64,000 nt of DNA from Winogradskyella helgolandensis (GCF_013404085.1 NZ_JABFHO010000001.1:1054001-1118000); one strand, 5' to 3'. Shown: positions 15,984 through 25,780, numbered from the stretch's first letter. The notes: a model not told the origin generated them from the letters alone. Numbers and translations are program-made.

Positions 15984-16886
15984 CTAAAAATAAAAGTCTT
16001 GTGCTAGGCGAAACGTATTGGCATGGGCATTTACAATGGTTTTTATGTCTGGTGAATAACCTCCTCCCATGCTACACATTATTGGGATTTGATTTAATTT
16101 ACATTGCTCTAAAACAAAACGATCTCTGGCTTTACAGCCTTCAATGGTTAGGCCTAGTTTGCCTAATTTGTCGGTTTTAATCACGTCAACACCGCATAAA
16201 TAGTAAATGAAGTCTGGTTGTTGTTGCGCAATGAGTTTTGGTAATGTGTTTTTTAAAAGTTTTAAATAGGCAGAGTCGTCAGTATCATTTTCTAAAGCGA
16301 TATCTAAATCACTAACTTCCTTTTTAAAAGGATAATTGCTTTTACCATGCATTGAAAAGGTGAAAACGGAATCGTCATTCTGAAAAATTTCTGCTGTGCC
16401 ATTACCTTGATGCACGTCTAAATCTACGATTAAAATCTTTTTAACGAGACCTTTATTTTGAAGATAACGCGCAGCAATAGCTTGGTCATTCAGCATACAA
16501 AATGCTTCTCCACGATTTGTAAAGGCATGATGTGTGCCACCTGCAATATTCATGGCAATGCCATGTTGTAAAGCAAATTCACTCGCTTTTATGGTGCCAT
16601 CGGCAATGTGTATTTCACGCTGTACCAAAGCTCTGCTTAGGGGAAATCCTATTTTACGAGCCGCACGTTGGTTTAGAGTGATATTTATTAAATCATAATA
16701 ATATTCAGGATCATGAATAGCAACAATATATTTATCATTAGGTTGTTCTGGTTCAAAAAAATTAATGTCTTTACAGGTACCTTCATACAGTAATTGTTGT
16801 GGTAACAATTCATATTTTTCCATAGGAAAACGATGGCCTGCAGGTAAAGAATGTTTATAGATTGGGTGATACGCTATTTTTAACAT
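15984..16886 (-). CDS. Histone deacetylase-family protein
   Basis: A 300-residue arginase/deacetylase-fold zinc hydrolase of the bacterial HDAC-like (AcuC/acetylpolyamine amidohydrolase) group. Seen: GGTHHAF with the tandem catalytic His119-His120, the metal ligands Asp155, Asp157 and His159 in DLDVHQGNGT, the third Asp in LCGVDVIKTD, and the glycine-rich SMGGGYS loop carrying the HDAC tyrosine. It removes acyl groups from lysines, polyamines or small amides; the true substrate is unknown. It lies 24 bp after the 797-residue gene on the same strand and may share its transcript. Confidence 0.9.
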   Translation of the reverse strand: MLKIAYHPIYKHSLPAGHRFPMEKYELLPQQLLYEGTCKDINFFEPEQPNDKYIVAIHDPEYYYDLINITLNQRAARKIGFPLSRALVQREIHIADGTIKASEFALQHGIAMNIAGGTHHAFTNRGEAFCMLNDQAIAARYLQNKGLVKKILIVDLDVHQGNGTAEIFQNDDSVFTFSMHGKSNYPFKKEVSDLDIALENDTDDSAYLKLLKNTLPKLIAQQQPDFIYYLCGVDVIKTDKLGKLGLTIEGCKARDRFVLEQCKLNQIPIMCSMGGGYSPDIKTIVNAHANTFRLAQDFYF

Positions 16887-16910
16887 TACAACTTAAAAAG
16901 ATTAGGCTTC

Positions 16911-19304
16911 CTAATTCATAAGGACTGTTTTTTCTTCAAAAATAAAAATGCCATCCCTAGTTATGCCTTCAATGAATAAGGTAATTGGTATTCTAGGGCG
17001 TTCTAATTTGAAACTTGTATTACCGTTTTTATCAATATTTAATTGCGGTTTCCAACCAACTACTCCATAAGATTTGTAAAATGAATCACCTGTATTTCTA
17101 TATTTAGGTACGTAGTATGTTTTTTCTACACTAAACGTTAATGGAAGTTTAAACTCCTTCATGGTGCTTTTGTCGTAATTTGATATGGTACTAATCTCAT
17201 TCAAATAAATTTTAATAACACCGCTTTCGCCTCTTAAACCTTGACCTATTCCTGTTTTATTAATTTCTATATAGTCAATATTTTCTATACTATACCGGTT
17301 TAAAATACTTGTATCATATAAAAGCATATTGTCTAAATAAATTAACATTGGTGTATCTGGGCTGTAAGTAGAACGGACGTCTAGTCCGCTTGTTGAATCA
17401 TCCACAAATAAGCCTTTAGAGATTAAAAAGTTAGTTAAAGTGGTAAATGTTTTTTTGTCTTGTTCATCAAAAACAGTGATATTTCCTCCTACGCTGTTGT
17501 TCAATTTTTCTAATCGCTGTTTATTATAGCTAGCGTTAGATTTTATAGTGACTTCGTCTAGCTTTTGTACGTTATTAGCATTGTTGAATATAAAATTACT
17601 GCGATATTGACTAAGACTTTCTAGTAATTTATAATCGGGTTTAGGAGTTAGTACCTTATTGTTATCGTTAAGAGGAGGTATGATACTTGGGAAATACTGT
17701 AAATACAATATGGCAGGTAATAGACCATCACTTTCAGTCATTTTTGAAAGTTTAATTGTAGTCGCCTCTTCAGGAAAAGTGTTTTCAATTAAAAAACTCT
17801 GATCTGTATCATTAGCCGTGAAGGTTCGTGGAGCATCATTATTTACAGAATGCAATAGGTAGTTGATTTCCTTACCGCTATTCTTGTCCTTAGACGTAAG
17901 GTTAGCTTTTATAGTAATGCCTTGTTCAAAGGCGAATTTAATGTCAGGTTCAGTATTAAAAATTTTATCCCAATTATAGCTACTCCAACCTTGCGTTATG
18001 AGTAGATTATCTAATTCATATTTCTTTTTAGCATCGATATCTGTAAAATAGTATCTCGATTGTTCAATAGTACCTTTAATGTAAGGTTCTAAAAACACGT
18101 AAGACATTAGATTGTTATGGCTAGTATAAGATTTTGTTTCTTGTGGTAAAACGGAAATACTTAAGGAGTTAAAAGTATCAACATTTATAGCTTTAAAATT
18201 AAGATTTACAGTTACGGAATCTTTAGTTTTATCGGTTGTTACAGTATCTGTTTTTAAAATAGAAAGACCTTCATAGTTGAAGAATAAACGTTCTGCAATC
18301 GGTTGATCGTTTTCATTAAAAAGGGTGAGTGTATTAATACCAGTAGCCGTACTGCTGTATTCAATTGCTCTTGTTATTTCTGTCGAATCCGTAAAGTAAA
18401 CATCCATAATATCAAATTCGTCTCCATTATGAATCATTAAGGTGTGTCTTTTATTTTTAATAGTTTCAAGTGTTTTGTCATTTGTAATGAGCGACACAAA
18501 AACTTTAGAATTTAAGCTTTTAAGTGCTATGATGATGCCTTCATCTTCTAGGTTTTGGTTAATATTAAACGTAAAATCTTTATTTGTGTTCTTGATGTTC
18601 ACTTTGTAATGGTTGCCAATTTCTGGTAATAATTGAAATTTCCCAATGCCAAATTGATTGGTTTCAAAAGAGGTTAGCAGTTCATTATTTTTATCTACAA
18701 CTTCACCTTTAGCATAAGGAATACCAAAACCAAGTTGGTCTTTAATAACAACACCTACAACATTAACCACACCGTTTAGTAAGTGGCCACTTTCTGGTAA
18801 AAATTGGGCGTCAATTTTATTATCTATTCGTTTTTCATCAGCATAGTCTTCAGTATCCGCATCAATAACTCTAATGGATTCTGAAAAATAATTTTTCTCA
18901 TTAAAATTAAGCATCCAATTGGTGTATGCTTTTATTTTATAGTGGCCAGACTTAAAAAGTGAGTCGATTTCAAAGGTGTTTGATGCGACTCCATCCACAA
19001 CTTTTATTAATTTTTGTTTTAATATAGTGTCATCTTTATCCGCAATACTTACATATAGATTTGTAGTAAGAAAAGATGGTTTTTTATCTTTTTTGTCTAG
19101 GACATAAGCTGTAAAAGCGATGTCTTCTCCTTTAATGTAGTTAGATTTATTGAGATGTAAGTAAACCACTTCGCGAGCAGCTTCTGTATACTCCTCGTAA
19201 CTGTCTAAAATTTGAGAATCTTCTTGAGCGTTTATCGAAACAAAACTTAATAACAAAAGAATAAAAACAAAAGGGCAAGAATATAGAGAGCTGTTGATTT
19301 TCAT
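16911..19304 (-). CDS. Exported MG2/plug-like protein, paralogue B
   Basis: A 797-residue secreted protein (signal peptide 1-26). Residues ~45-150 look like an alpha-2-macroglobulin MG2-type domain (REVVYLHLNKSNYIKGEDIA, then SGHYKIKAYTNWML). Beta-rich repeats follow. Residues ~590-705 resemble a TonB-receptor plug (LISKGLFVDD, then IYLDNMLL and YIEINKTGIGQGLRGESG) but no barrel follows. Such proteins are common in Bacteroidota and have no settled role. They may process or translocate material at the cell surface. It lies 18 bp downstream of, and is strongly similar along its full length to, the 832-residue gene, so it is a tandem duplicate. Confidence 0.75.
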   Translation of the reverse strand: MKINSSLYSCPFVFILLLLSFVSINAQEDSQILDSYEEYTEAAREVVYLHLNKSNYIKGEDIAFTAYVLDKKDKKPSFLTTNLYVSIADKDDTILKQKLIKVVDGVASNTFEIDSLFKSGHYKIKAYTNWMLNFNEKNYFSESIRVIDADTEDYADEKRIDNKIDAQFLPESGHLLNGVVNVVGVVIKDQLGFGIPYAKGEVVDKNNELLTSFETNQFGIGKFQLLPEIGNHYKVNIKNTNKDFTFNINQNLEDEGIIIALKSLNSKVFVSLITNDKTLETIKNKRHTLMIHNGDEFDIMDVYFTDSTEITRAIEYSSTATGINTLTLFNENDQPIAERLFFNYEGLSILKTDTVTTDKTKDSVTVNLNFKAINVDTFNSLSISVLPQETKSYTSHNNLMSYVFLEPYIKGTIEQSRYYFTDIDAKKKYELDNLLITQGWSSYNWDKIFNTEPDIKFAFEQGITIKANLTSKDKNSGKEINYLLHSVNNDAPRTFTANDTDQSFLIENTFPEEATTIKLSKMTESDGLLPAILYLQYFPSIIPPLNDNNKVLTPKPDYKLLESLSQYRSNFIFNNANNVQKLDEVTIKSNASYNKQRLEKLNNSVGGNITVFDEQDKKTFTTLTNFLISKGLFVDDSTSGLDVRSTYSPDTPMLIYLDNMLLYDTSILNRYSIENIDYIEINKTGIGQGLRGESGVIKIYLNEISTISNYDKSTMKEFKLPLTFSVEKTYYVPKYRNTGDSFYKSYGVVGWKPQLNIDKNGNTSFKLERPRIPITLFIEGITRDGIFIFEEKTVLMN

Positions 19305-19322
19305 AATATTTAATATTAAAAT

Positions 19323-21821
19323 CTAATTTATTGAAATTATTTTTTCTTCAAAAATAAAAGAGCCAGCATTAGTAATACCTTCAATATATAATGTAATAGG
19401 CATGCTTGGACTAGCAATTTTTAAATTTACATTATTATTTCTATCTAAATTGGTAAAAGTCTTCCAATCTACAACACCATAGGATTTGTAAAATGAATCA
19501 CCTGTGTTTCTGTATTTTGGTGTATAATATTTTTTTTCAGGACTAAAAGCTAAAGGGACTTTAAATGAATTTACCGTTTTTTTATCAACAGCCTTTGAGT
19601 TTTTAAACTTTGTGTATAAACGAAGTACTCCAGATGAGCCTCTCATGCCTTCACCTATAGCAAATCTGTTGATTTCTATATAATCTATTTGAGATAAATC
19701 GTATCTATTTAAAATGCTTGTATCTATTAAGCGCATATCATTTAAGAAAATGGCGAAAACTCCTCCGCTATACGTGGACACTTTTAATCCATTATCATCA
19801 ATCATTTGGCTAAGATCATCTCCGTTATCAGCGGATAATCTTGGGCTACCAACGTTATTTCCCAAAGCTATATTTTCTTGTTGAACAGCGGTATTAACCA
19901 TACTTGATGATTCTGTTACTAATAAGCCTTGAGCCATTAAATAATTATTAAGTGTTAAATATGATCTAATATCTTCCTCATTAACAACTTTGACTTCTCC
20001 AAATCGTCCAAAACTTAATTCTTCTATTCTTTTTAACTTTTTATCTAATTTTGTAGTTAAAGTAACTTCTTTAAGTTGCTGTACATTAGGTGAGTTAAGA
20101 ATAAAATTGGTGTTGTGTGTATCAAAACTCTCCTTTAATTTGTAGTCGGTTTTAGGTGATAATAACAATTTCTCATCTTTTAATTGAGGAATTATTCGTG
20201 GAAAATATTGTAGATATAATTTCGCAGGTTGCAGTCCTTTGTTTTCAGTAACTTTAGAAAGATTGAGTTGGTTATTGTCTTCAGGAAAAATATTTTCAAT
20301 TAAGAAACTCTTATCTGGTCGTTGCACATTTAAAATTCTAGGGCTTTCATTATTTATTGCATGCAATACAAAATTAAGATCTGAACTATCGTTTAAATCC
20401 TTTTCGGTAAGGTTAGCTTTAATGGTAATGCCTTGTTCAAAAGCGTGGGTTAATTGGGATTTAGTCTTATAAATTTTATCCCAATTATAACTGCTCCAAC
20501 CTTGTGTTAGTAGTAAATTATCTAGTTCATACTTCTTTCTATCGTCTATATCTGTAAAGTAGTATTTTGCTTGTTCAATAGTGCCATTAACATAAGGTTC
20601 TAAAAACGTGTACGACAACATATTGTGATGCCTATTATAAGATTTGGTTTCTTGCGGCAAAACAGAAACACTTAAAGTGTTAAACGTATTTGGATTTAAA
20701 GTTTTAAAATTAAGGTTTAGGCTTACCGAATCTTTCGTCTTCTTAGCGGTTATATGATGGGACTTTAAAATATGAATGCCTTCATAATTAAAAAACAAAC
20801 GTTCTGCAATAGGTTGGTCATTGTCGTTAAAAAGCGTTAGTGTATTAACACCTGTCGCTACATTATTATACTCAATGGTTGTTGTAATTTCTGTATTATC
20901 AGTAAAGTAGATGTCCTTAATATTAAATTCATCTCCATTATGAATCATTAAGGAGTGCTTCTTATTTTTAATTGTTTCTAGTGTTTTTTCATTTGTTATG
21001 AGCGACACAAAAACCTTAGATTTTAAACTTTTAAGAGAAATTAAAACACCTTCATTTTCAATTTTATGATTGAGAAGAAAGCTAAAATCTTTATTGTTAT
21101 TTGTGATATTTATGTTGTAGTGATTACCAAATTCTGGCAACAATTGAAATTTTCCAATACCAAATTGGTTGGTTTCAAAAGATGTTAAAACTTCATTGTT
21201 TTTATCTACAACATTACCTTTTGCATAAGGAATACCAAAACCAAGTTGGTCTTTAATAACAACGCCTATAATATTAACAACACCGTTTAATAAGTGGCCG
21301 CTTTCTGGTAAAAACTGAGCATCAATTTTATTGTCTATTCTTTTTTCACTAAGATCGTTTTCATTATCAGGATTGAGTATTCTAATAGATTCTGAAAAAT
21401 AATTTTTTTCATCAAAATTAAGCATCCAATTGGTATAGGCTTTTATTTTATAGTTTCCGGAAGAAAATGTGGAGTCCACCTCAAATGTGTTTGAAGCCAC
21501 ACCATCTGTTACTTTTATGAGTTTTTGTTTTAAAACCGTTTTATTTTTATCTTCAATACTTACGTATAAATTAGTGGTGATAAAAGACGGTTGTTTACTT
21601 TTTTTATCTAAAACGTAGGCTGTAAAACCAATGGGCTCACCACTAATATATGTAGATTTGTTAAGGTGTAAGTACACCACTTCTCGAGCAGGCGTTGTAT
21701 AGGCTTTATAAGTCTCTACAATTTGTGAAGATTCTTGGGCTTCTGAGACATTAATCGAAAAAGAAAAAATAAAAAGCGTGGTAAATAGAATTCTAACCGA
21801 GTTGCGTAAAGTTTTTAGCAT
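19323..21821 (-). CDS. Exported MG2/plug-like protein, paralogue A
   Basis: An 832-residue secreted protein (signal peptide 1-28) with the same plan as its downstream paralogue: MG2-like N-terminal domain (REVVYLHLNKSTYISGEPIG), beta-sandwich repeats, and a plug-like C-terminal domain (YIEINRFAIGEGMRGSSG) without a barrel. It differs mainly by a ~35-residue insertion before the plug's ligand-like loop, where a run of Gln, Asn and Asp lies around QENIALGNNVG. The longest shared stretches cover the MG2 domain and the C-terminal SPEKKYYTPKYRNTGDSFYK block. An exact -7 element lies ~60 bases upstream. Function not known; an envelope role is inferred from export. Confidence 0.75.
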   Translation of the reverse strand: MLKTLRNSVRILFTTLFIFSFSINVSEAQESSQIVETYKAYTTPAREVVYLHLNKSTYISGEPIGFTAYVLDKKSKQPSFITTNLYVSIEDKNKTVLKQKLIKVTDGVASNTFEVDSTFSSGNYKIKAYTNWMLNFDEKNYFSESIRILNPDNENDLSEKRIDNKIDAQFLPESGHLLNGVVNIIGVVIKDQLGFGIPYAKGNVVDKNNEVLTSFETNQFGIGKFQLLPEFGNHYNINITNNNKDFSFLLNHKIENEGVLISLKSLKSKVFVSLITNEKTLETIKNKKHSLMIHNGDEFNIKDIYFTDNTEITTTIEYNNVATGVNTLTLFNDNDQPIAERLFFNYEGIHILKSHHITAKKTKDSVSLNLNFKTLNPNTFNTLSVSVLPQETKSYNRHHNMLSYTFLEPYVNGTIEQAKYYFTDIDDRKKYELDNLLLTQGWSSYNWDKIYKTKSQLTHAFEQGITIKANLTEKDLNDSSDLNFVLHAINNESPRILNVQRPDKSFLIENIFPEDNNQLNLSKVTENKGLQPAKLYLQYFPRIIPQLKDEKLLLSPKTDYKLKESFDTHNTNFILNSPNVQQLKEVTLTTKLDKKLKRIEELSFGRFGEVKVVNEEDIRSYLTLNNYLMAQGLLVTESSSMVNTAVQQENIALGNNVGSPRLSADNGDDLSQMIDDNGLKVSTYSGGVFAIFLNDMRLIDTSILNRYDLSQIDYIEINRFAIGEGMRGSSGVLRLYTKFKNSKAVDKKTVNSFKVPLAFSPEKKYYTPKYRNTGDSFYKSYGVVDWKTFTNLDRNNNVNLKIASPSMPITLYIEGITNAGSFIFEEKIISIN

Positions 21822-21845
21822 AGTTTTTGGTTTTAGAGATTAGAA

Positions 21846-21863
21846 ATGTTAAAAAATTAACAT
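21846..21863. promoter_or_regulatory. Leader inverted repeat before paralogue A
   Basis: ATGTTAA-AAAA-TTAACAT, perfect 7-base arms, inside the predicted leader of the 832-residue gene. It has no T run, so it is not a terminator. It could be an mRNA hairpin. Confidence 0.35.
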
Positions 21864-21880
21864 CACAAATACTATGCCAC

Positions 21881-21888
21881 CAAAATTA
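21881..21888 (-). promoter_or_regulatory. -7 promoter element for MG2/plug genes
   Basis: TAATTTTG on the minus strand, exact TAnnTTTG, about 60 bases before the start at 21821. Confidence 0.5.
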
Positions 21889-21926
21889 TAATTACTACTA
21901 GTTCAGTTAAATTCGAGACTGGTATG

Positions 21927-24047
21927 TTACTTATGCAATTTAAGCTGTATGCGTTTCCGAGCGACATCGACTTCTAGAACTTTTACAATAATTTGTTGGT
22001 GCAAATGCACATGTTCATTAACGTCTTTAACAAAGCTATCCGATAAATTTGAAACATGAATCAGTCCACTTTCTTTAATCCCAACATCTACAAAACACCC
22101 AAAATTGGTGATGTTATTAACGATTCCTGGTAATAATTGTCCTTCGTGTAAATCAGTAATGGTTTTTATATTTTGGTTGAAAGTGAATACTTTTGCTGTT
22201 TCTCTGATGTCTAAACCTGGTTTTTCAAGCTCAGTAATGATGTCTTGAAGCGTAGGCAAACCAACTGTTTCTGTGTAATATTTTTTTAGATCTATTTTTT
22301 GAAGAATCATTTTGTTTCCAATCAAGTCTTGAAGCGAAACCCCTTCGTCTTTAGCCATTTTCTCGACGATTTTATAGGTTTCAGGATGCACAGAAGAATT
22401 GTCCAATGGATTTTTGGCATCGCGAATTCTTAAGAAGCCAGCAGCTTGTTCGTATGCTTTTCCACCTAAACGTGGCACTTTTTTAATATCGTTTCTCGAT
22501 GTAAAGGCTCCGTTTTCGTTTCTGTAATTAAAAATATTTTCTGCTAATTTTGGTCCAATTCCAGAAACCGAACTGAGTAGCGGTGTACTGGCAGTGTTAA
22601 TGTTAACACCAACGGCATTCACACAATTCTCAACGACAACATCGAGTTGTTTTTGAAGCTTTGTTTGATCCACATCATGCTGGTATTGCCCAACTCCAAT
22701 AGACTTAGCGTCAATTTTTACCAACTCAGCTAAGGGATCTTGCAAACGTCTTCCAATAGAAACCGACCCTCTAACCGTTACATCGTAATTGGGGAATTCT
22801 TCACGTGCAATTGTTGAAGCCGAATAAATACTCGCGCCAGCTTCACTAACGACAAACACTTGGATATCGTTTTTAAATTGAATTTTTCGAATTAAAGCTT
22901 CGGTTTCTCGTGATGCTGTTCCGTTTCCAATCGCAATCGCTTCAATTTTATAAGCTTCGACTAAAGAAGAAATCTTTTTTATAGCTCCAATACTATCATT
23001 TTTTGGGGCATGTGGATAGATGTTTTCATTGTGTTTTAAAGCACCTTGAGCATCTAAACACACGATTTTACAACCACTTCTAAAACCAGGATCGATGGCT
23101 AAAACGCGTTTTTCGCCAATAGGTGAGCCTAATAATAATTGCTTTAAATTTTTAGCAAAAACAGTAATCGCAGATTCATCGGCTTTTTCCTTTGCCTTTT
23201 GAAGTGCTTCATTACTTAATGACGGAAACAATAAACGTTTATAAGCGTCTGAAATCGCTAGTTCTATTTGGTCTGCGCAAGCATTTTGGCTTTTTATGAT
23301 TCTATGATCAATACGTTCTAAAACTCTAACGGCATCAACTTCAATTTTCACACGGATAAAGCCTTCGCTTTCTGCTCTTAAAATGGCTAATAACCTATGT
23401 GAAGGAATTCGTGATAGAGATTCAGACCAATCGAAGTAGTCTCGGAATTTTTGGGCTTTTTCGTCTGTAGATTTAGACTTAATTACTTTGGTCGTAATTT
23501 GAGCATGACGCTCTAATTCATTTCTGAGCGTATTCCGAATATCCGTACGTTCATTAATCCATTCAGCAATAATATGTCTAGCTCCTTCTAAAGCGTCTTC
23601 CACAGATGTAACATCTCCTTTAACATATTTAAACGCGATAGATTCGATGTCATTTGCCTTTTGGCTCATTATGATTTTAGCCAAAGGTTCTAAGCCATTT
23701 TTACGAGCTGTTTCGGCTTTTGTTTTTCGTTTTTTCTTGAAGGGTAAATACAAATCTTCAAGCGTTGTTGCGTCTTGTGCTTGTTCAATCTTCAGTTTTA
23801 AGTCGTCAGTTAAAACGTCTTGTTCTTCCAGAGCTTTTAAAATGGCGATTTTTCGTTTTTCTAAAGCTTCAAACAGCTCTTTGTATTTAACGATATCTCC
23901 AATTTGCACTTCGTCTAAATTTCCTGTGGCCTCTTTCCTGTAGCGCGAAATAAAGGGAATGGTGCAGTCTTCATTCAATAATTGAACGGTACTTTTTATA
24001 CTGCTTTTAGGTAATTGGGTGAGTTGAACTATGTAATCTATCATCAT
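21927..24047 (-). CDS. tex: Tex-family RNA-binding transcription accessory protein
   Basis: A 706-residue cytosolic protein. Order: N-terminal helical domain with TIPFISRYRKEATGNLDE (residues 29-46), an RNase H-like YqgF domain (about 310-440, RVLAIDPGFRSGCKIVCLDA), helix-hairpin-helix region (GIGPKLAENIFNYRNENG) and a C-terminal S1 RNA-binding domain (LLPGIVNNITNFGCFVDVGI to the end). Tex proteins resemble eukaryotic Spt6 and influence transcription and RNA turnover. Length is normal, though slightly shorter than the ~770-residue gammaproteobacterial form. The start codon comes directly after the T run of a terminator, so its own promoter is not obvious. Confidence 0.95.
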   Translation of the reverse strand: MMIDYIVQLTQLPKSSIKSTVQLLNEDCTIPFISRYRKEATGNLDEVQIGDIVKYKELFEALEKRKIAILKALEEQDVLTDDLKLKIEQAQDATTLEDLYLPFKKKRKTKAETARKNGLEPLAKIIMSQKANDIESIAFKYVKGDVTSVEDALEGARHIIAEWINERTDIRNTLRNELERHAQITTKVIKSKSTDEKAQKFRDYFDWSESLSRIPSHRLLAILRAESEGFIRVKIEVDAVRVLERIDHRIIKSQNACADQIELAISDAYKRLLFPSLSNEALQKAKEKADESAITVFAKNLKQLLLGSPIGEKRVLAIDPGFRSGCKIVCLDAQGALKHNENIYPHAPKNDSIGAIKKISSLVEAYKIEAIAIGNGTASRETEALIRKIQFKNDIQVFVVSEAGASIYSASTIAREEFPNYDVTVRGSVSIGRRLQDPLAELVKIDAKSIGVGQYQHDVDQTKLQKQLDVVVENCVNAVGVNINTASTPLLSSVSGIGPKLAENIFNYRNENGAFTSRNDIKKVPRLGGKAYEQAAGFLRIRDAKNPLDNSSVHPETYKIVEKMAKDEGVSLQDLIGNKMILQKIDLKKYYTETVGLPTLQDIITELEKPGLDIRETAKVFTFNQNIKTITDLHEGQLLPGIVNNITNFGCFVDVGIKESGLIHVSNLSDSFVKDVNEHVHLHQQIIVKVLEVDVARKRIQLKLHK

Positions 24048-24082
24048 AAAAAAAGACCTTATACGTTTTAGAGTATAAGGCC
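24048..24082 (-). terminator. Terminator abutting the tex start codon
   Basis: Stem CCTTATAC / GTATAAGG (extended by neighbouring pairs) with an 8-base loop. On the minus strand it is followed by a run of seven T that runs directly into the tex ATG. It should end the OmpA/lipocalin transcript and may attenuate read-through into tex. Confidence 0.75.
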
Positions 24083-24129
24083 TGTAAGATATTTAACTCG
24101 GCTGTAATTGCCGAATGATTTAACAAAAG

Positions 24130-24840
24130 TTATTCATTAGAACCTGCCTCTTGTTTGGCATCATTAATCATGTCTTCATTAGGAACAATGGCAATATTAA
24201 CACGTCTATTTTTAGAACGTCCTTCTGCTGTTGTATTATCGTACATCGGTTGTTCTTCACCAAACCAGTGTGTTGTAAACCGACCACTACTTAAACCTTT
24301 TCCGGTTAGGTAATTGGTTACAGCTTCTGCTCTGTTTTTAGATAACGTCATATTGTAAGCATCATTACCTGAACTATCTGTATGCCCAACAACTAAAATA
24401 TTAGTATCTGGATATTCTAAAAATACGGCAGCTAGTTTATTTAATGATTCCTGAGACTTGGCATTAATATTATACTTTTCAGTATCAAAATAAACACCAC
24501 TTTGCTCATCAAAGGTCAGTACGATACCATCATCAACACGTTCTACGGTGGCTCCAGGTATTTCATTTTCAATTTCCTGCGCTTGCTTATCCATTTTATT
24601 TCCAATAAGGACTCCAGCGCCTCCGCCAACAACGCCACCAATTACAGCTCCTAATTCGCTATTGTTTCCGTTTCCAACGTTATTTCCAATGATGGCACCT
24701 AAAAGAGCGCCACCTGCAGCACCAATAACTCCGCCTTTTTGTTTGTTATTGGCATTATCTACAGCCTTACAGCTTGTCATCAAAACTAAAAGTAATGATA
24801 AGGCTATGGCTAAATTTGTTTTATAATTGAATAGTTTCAT
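24130..24840 (-). CDS. OmpA-type lipoprotein with glycine zipper
   Basis: A 236-residue outer-membrane lipoprotein. The lipobox ends at Cys24 (LLLVLMTSCK). Residues ~38-82 form a glycine-zipper segment (GGVIGAAGGALLGAIIGNNV, then GGVVGGGAGVLIGNKMD) that can insert in or span a membrane. Residues ~115-225 form an OmpA C-terminal peptidoglycan-binding domain (NILVVGHTDSSGNDAYNMTL, then LSKNRAEAVTNYL and RSKNRRVNI). It tethers the outer membrane to peptidoglycan. It follows the lipocalin-like gene by 6 bp, so the two are co-transcribed. Confidence 0.92.
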   Translation of the reverse strand: MKLFNYKTNLAIALSLLLVLMTSCKAVDNANNKQKGGVIGAAGGALLGAIIGNNVGNGNNSELGAVIGGVVGGGAGVLIGNKMDKQAQEIENEIPGATVERVDDGIVLTFDEQSGVYFDTEKYNINAKSQESLNKLAAVFLEYPDTNILVVGHTDSSGNDAYNMTLSKNRAEAVTNYLTGKGLSSGRFTTHWFGEEQPMYDNTTAEGRSKNRRVNIAIVPNEDMINDAKQEAGSNE

Positions 24841-24846
24841 ATTTGT

Positions 24847-25317
24847 TTAAATTTTTGAAAAGTTCATGTTAATAGTGATGGGCTTTCCATCTAAAGTCAC
24901 AATTTGTTGCCACTGCATAACGGTTTCAGAAAGTGATGTGAGTTCTAGTCTGAACCCTGCGTTAGTTTCAGATTTACCTTTTTCATTGGTAGGTTTTAAT
25001 AGGAAATTATACAAACCTGTATCTTCGTTAACTTCATCTATTGTGAATGCGAAGTAGCGTTGATCTGCCTCACAAGTTAATCCTGAAAGGGTATAGTTTC
25101 CTGTATTGTTATTCGGTATAAATTGCCAAGTGCTATTTTCAAAACAGGCTTTTTCTGCATCGTTAAGTAGTGTGATTTTTAAATCTCCAATGGCTGAAGT
25201 TTTTATGGACGTTAATGTCCAATCTCCTTTAATCGTTTTTTTGGATTGACGAACTGTTTTAGAAGAACCACAAGCTAAAAAGCAAAAGGTAATAAGTACT
25301 AGTACTATATTTTTCAT
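24847..25317 (-). CDS. Lipocalin-like lipoprotein
   Basis: A 156-residue protein with lipobox (FCFLACGSS, Cys16). The mature part begins with the lipocalin-like strand GDWTLTSIKTS and continues with the NDAEKACFENSTWQFIPNNN and GNYTLS pattern of lipocalin-like lipoproteins. Two later Cys (in KACFEN and LTCEAD) may form a disulfide. The role is unknown; the fold suggests binding a small hydrophobic ligand in the periplasm. It is first in a two-gene unit with the OmpA-type lipoprotein and has an exact -7 element 23 bases upstream. Confidence 0.8.
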   Translation of the reverse strand: MKNIVLVLITFCFLACGSSKTVRQSKKTIKGDWTLTSIKTSAIGDLKITLLNDAEKACFENSTWQFIPNNNTGNYTLSGLTCEADQRYFAFTIDEVNEDTGLYNFLLKPTNEKGKSETNAGFRLELTSLSETVMQWQQIVTLDGKPITINMNFSKI

Positions 25318-25339
25318 TGTTTTGAGTATTGTTTCAATT

Positions 25340-25347
25340 CAAAATTA
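25340..25347 (-). promoter_or_regulatory. -7 promoter element for lipocalin-OmpA unit
   Basis: TAATTTTG on the minus strand, exact TAnnTTTG, 22 bases between it and the start codon. Confidence 0.6.
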
Positions 25348-25408
25348 CTCAAACAGGGAAGGGTGCATTATTTCAAAAGATTAAATTGTTGATGCATTAG
25401 CTAAATGG

Positions 25409-25780
25409 TTAATCATTAAAACAGTTTCTAATCATCATTTCACAAGATGAATATTTGTTAGAAATTTCTTTAATTTGTTTTAAAGCTTGTTCTATTTTAT
25501 TTCTCTCATGATAAGCAGTAACTGAGCCACCAAAGAATAGGCTAATAACAACTGTGAGTATTCCAGTTTTAGTTTCAATATTATCTAGATTTAGACTCGG
25601 AATGGTTTTGATATAGTTTAATACAAAATCGTCGTCGATATGTGTAAATAAGTAGGTTTTTATCTCTTCGTTATATTTAGAAAATGATTCAATCTCAGGC
25701 ATATTTCCACCAGTTCTAATGAGGCGTTCTGCCTGAGCTTGCAAATCTTTAACTTGTCTTGTTATTGAAGGTTTTGTCAT
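25409..25780 (-). CDS. Hypothetical protein downstream of metG
   Basis: A 123-residue protein with no signal peptide. The first 80 residues are charged and helical. A short hydrophobic stretch (GILTVVISLFFGGSV, about 82-96) could be a membrane segment. A final charged helix (HERNKIEQALKQIKEISNKY) precedes two cysteines. The start overlaps the metG stop by one base (TAATG), so the gene is coupled to metG. I recognise no family. Confidence 0.7.
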   Translation of the reverse strand: MTKPSITRQVKDLQAQAERLIRTGGNMPEIESFSKYNEEIKTYLFTHIDDDFVLNYIKTIPSLNLDNIETKTGILTVVISLFFGGSVTAYHERNKIEQALKQIKEISNKYSSCEMMIRNCFND

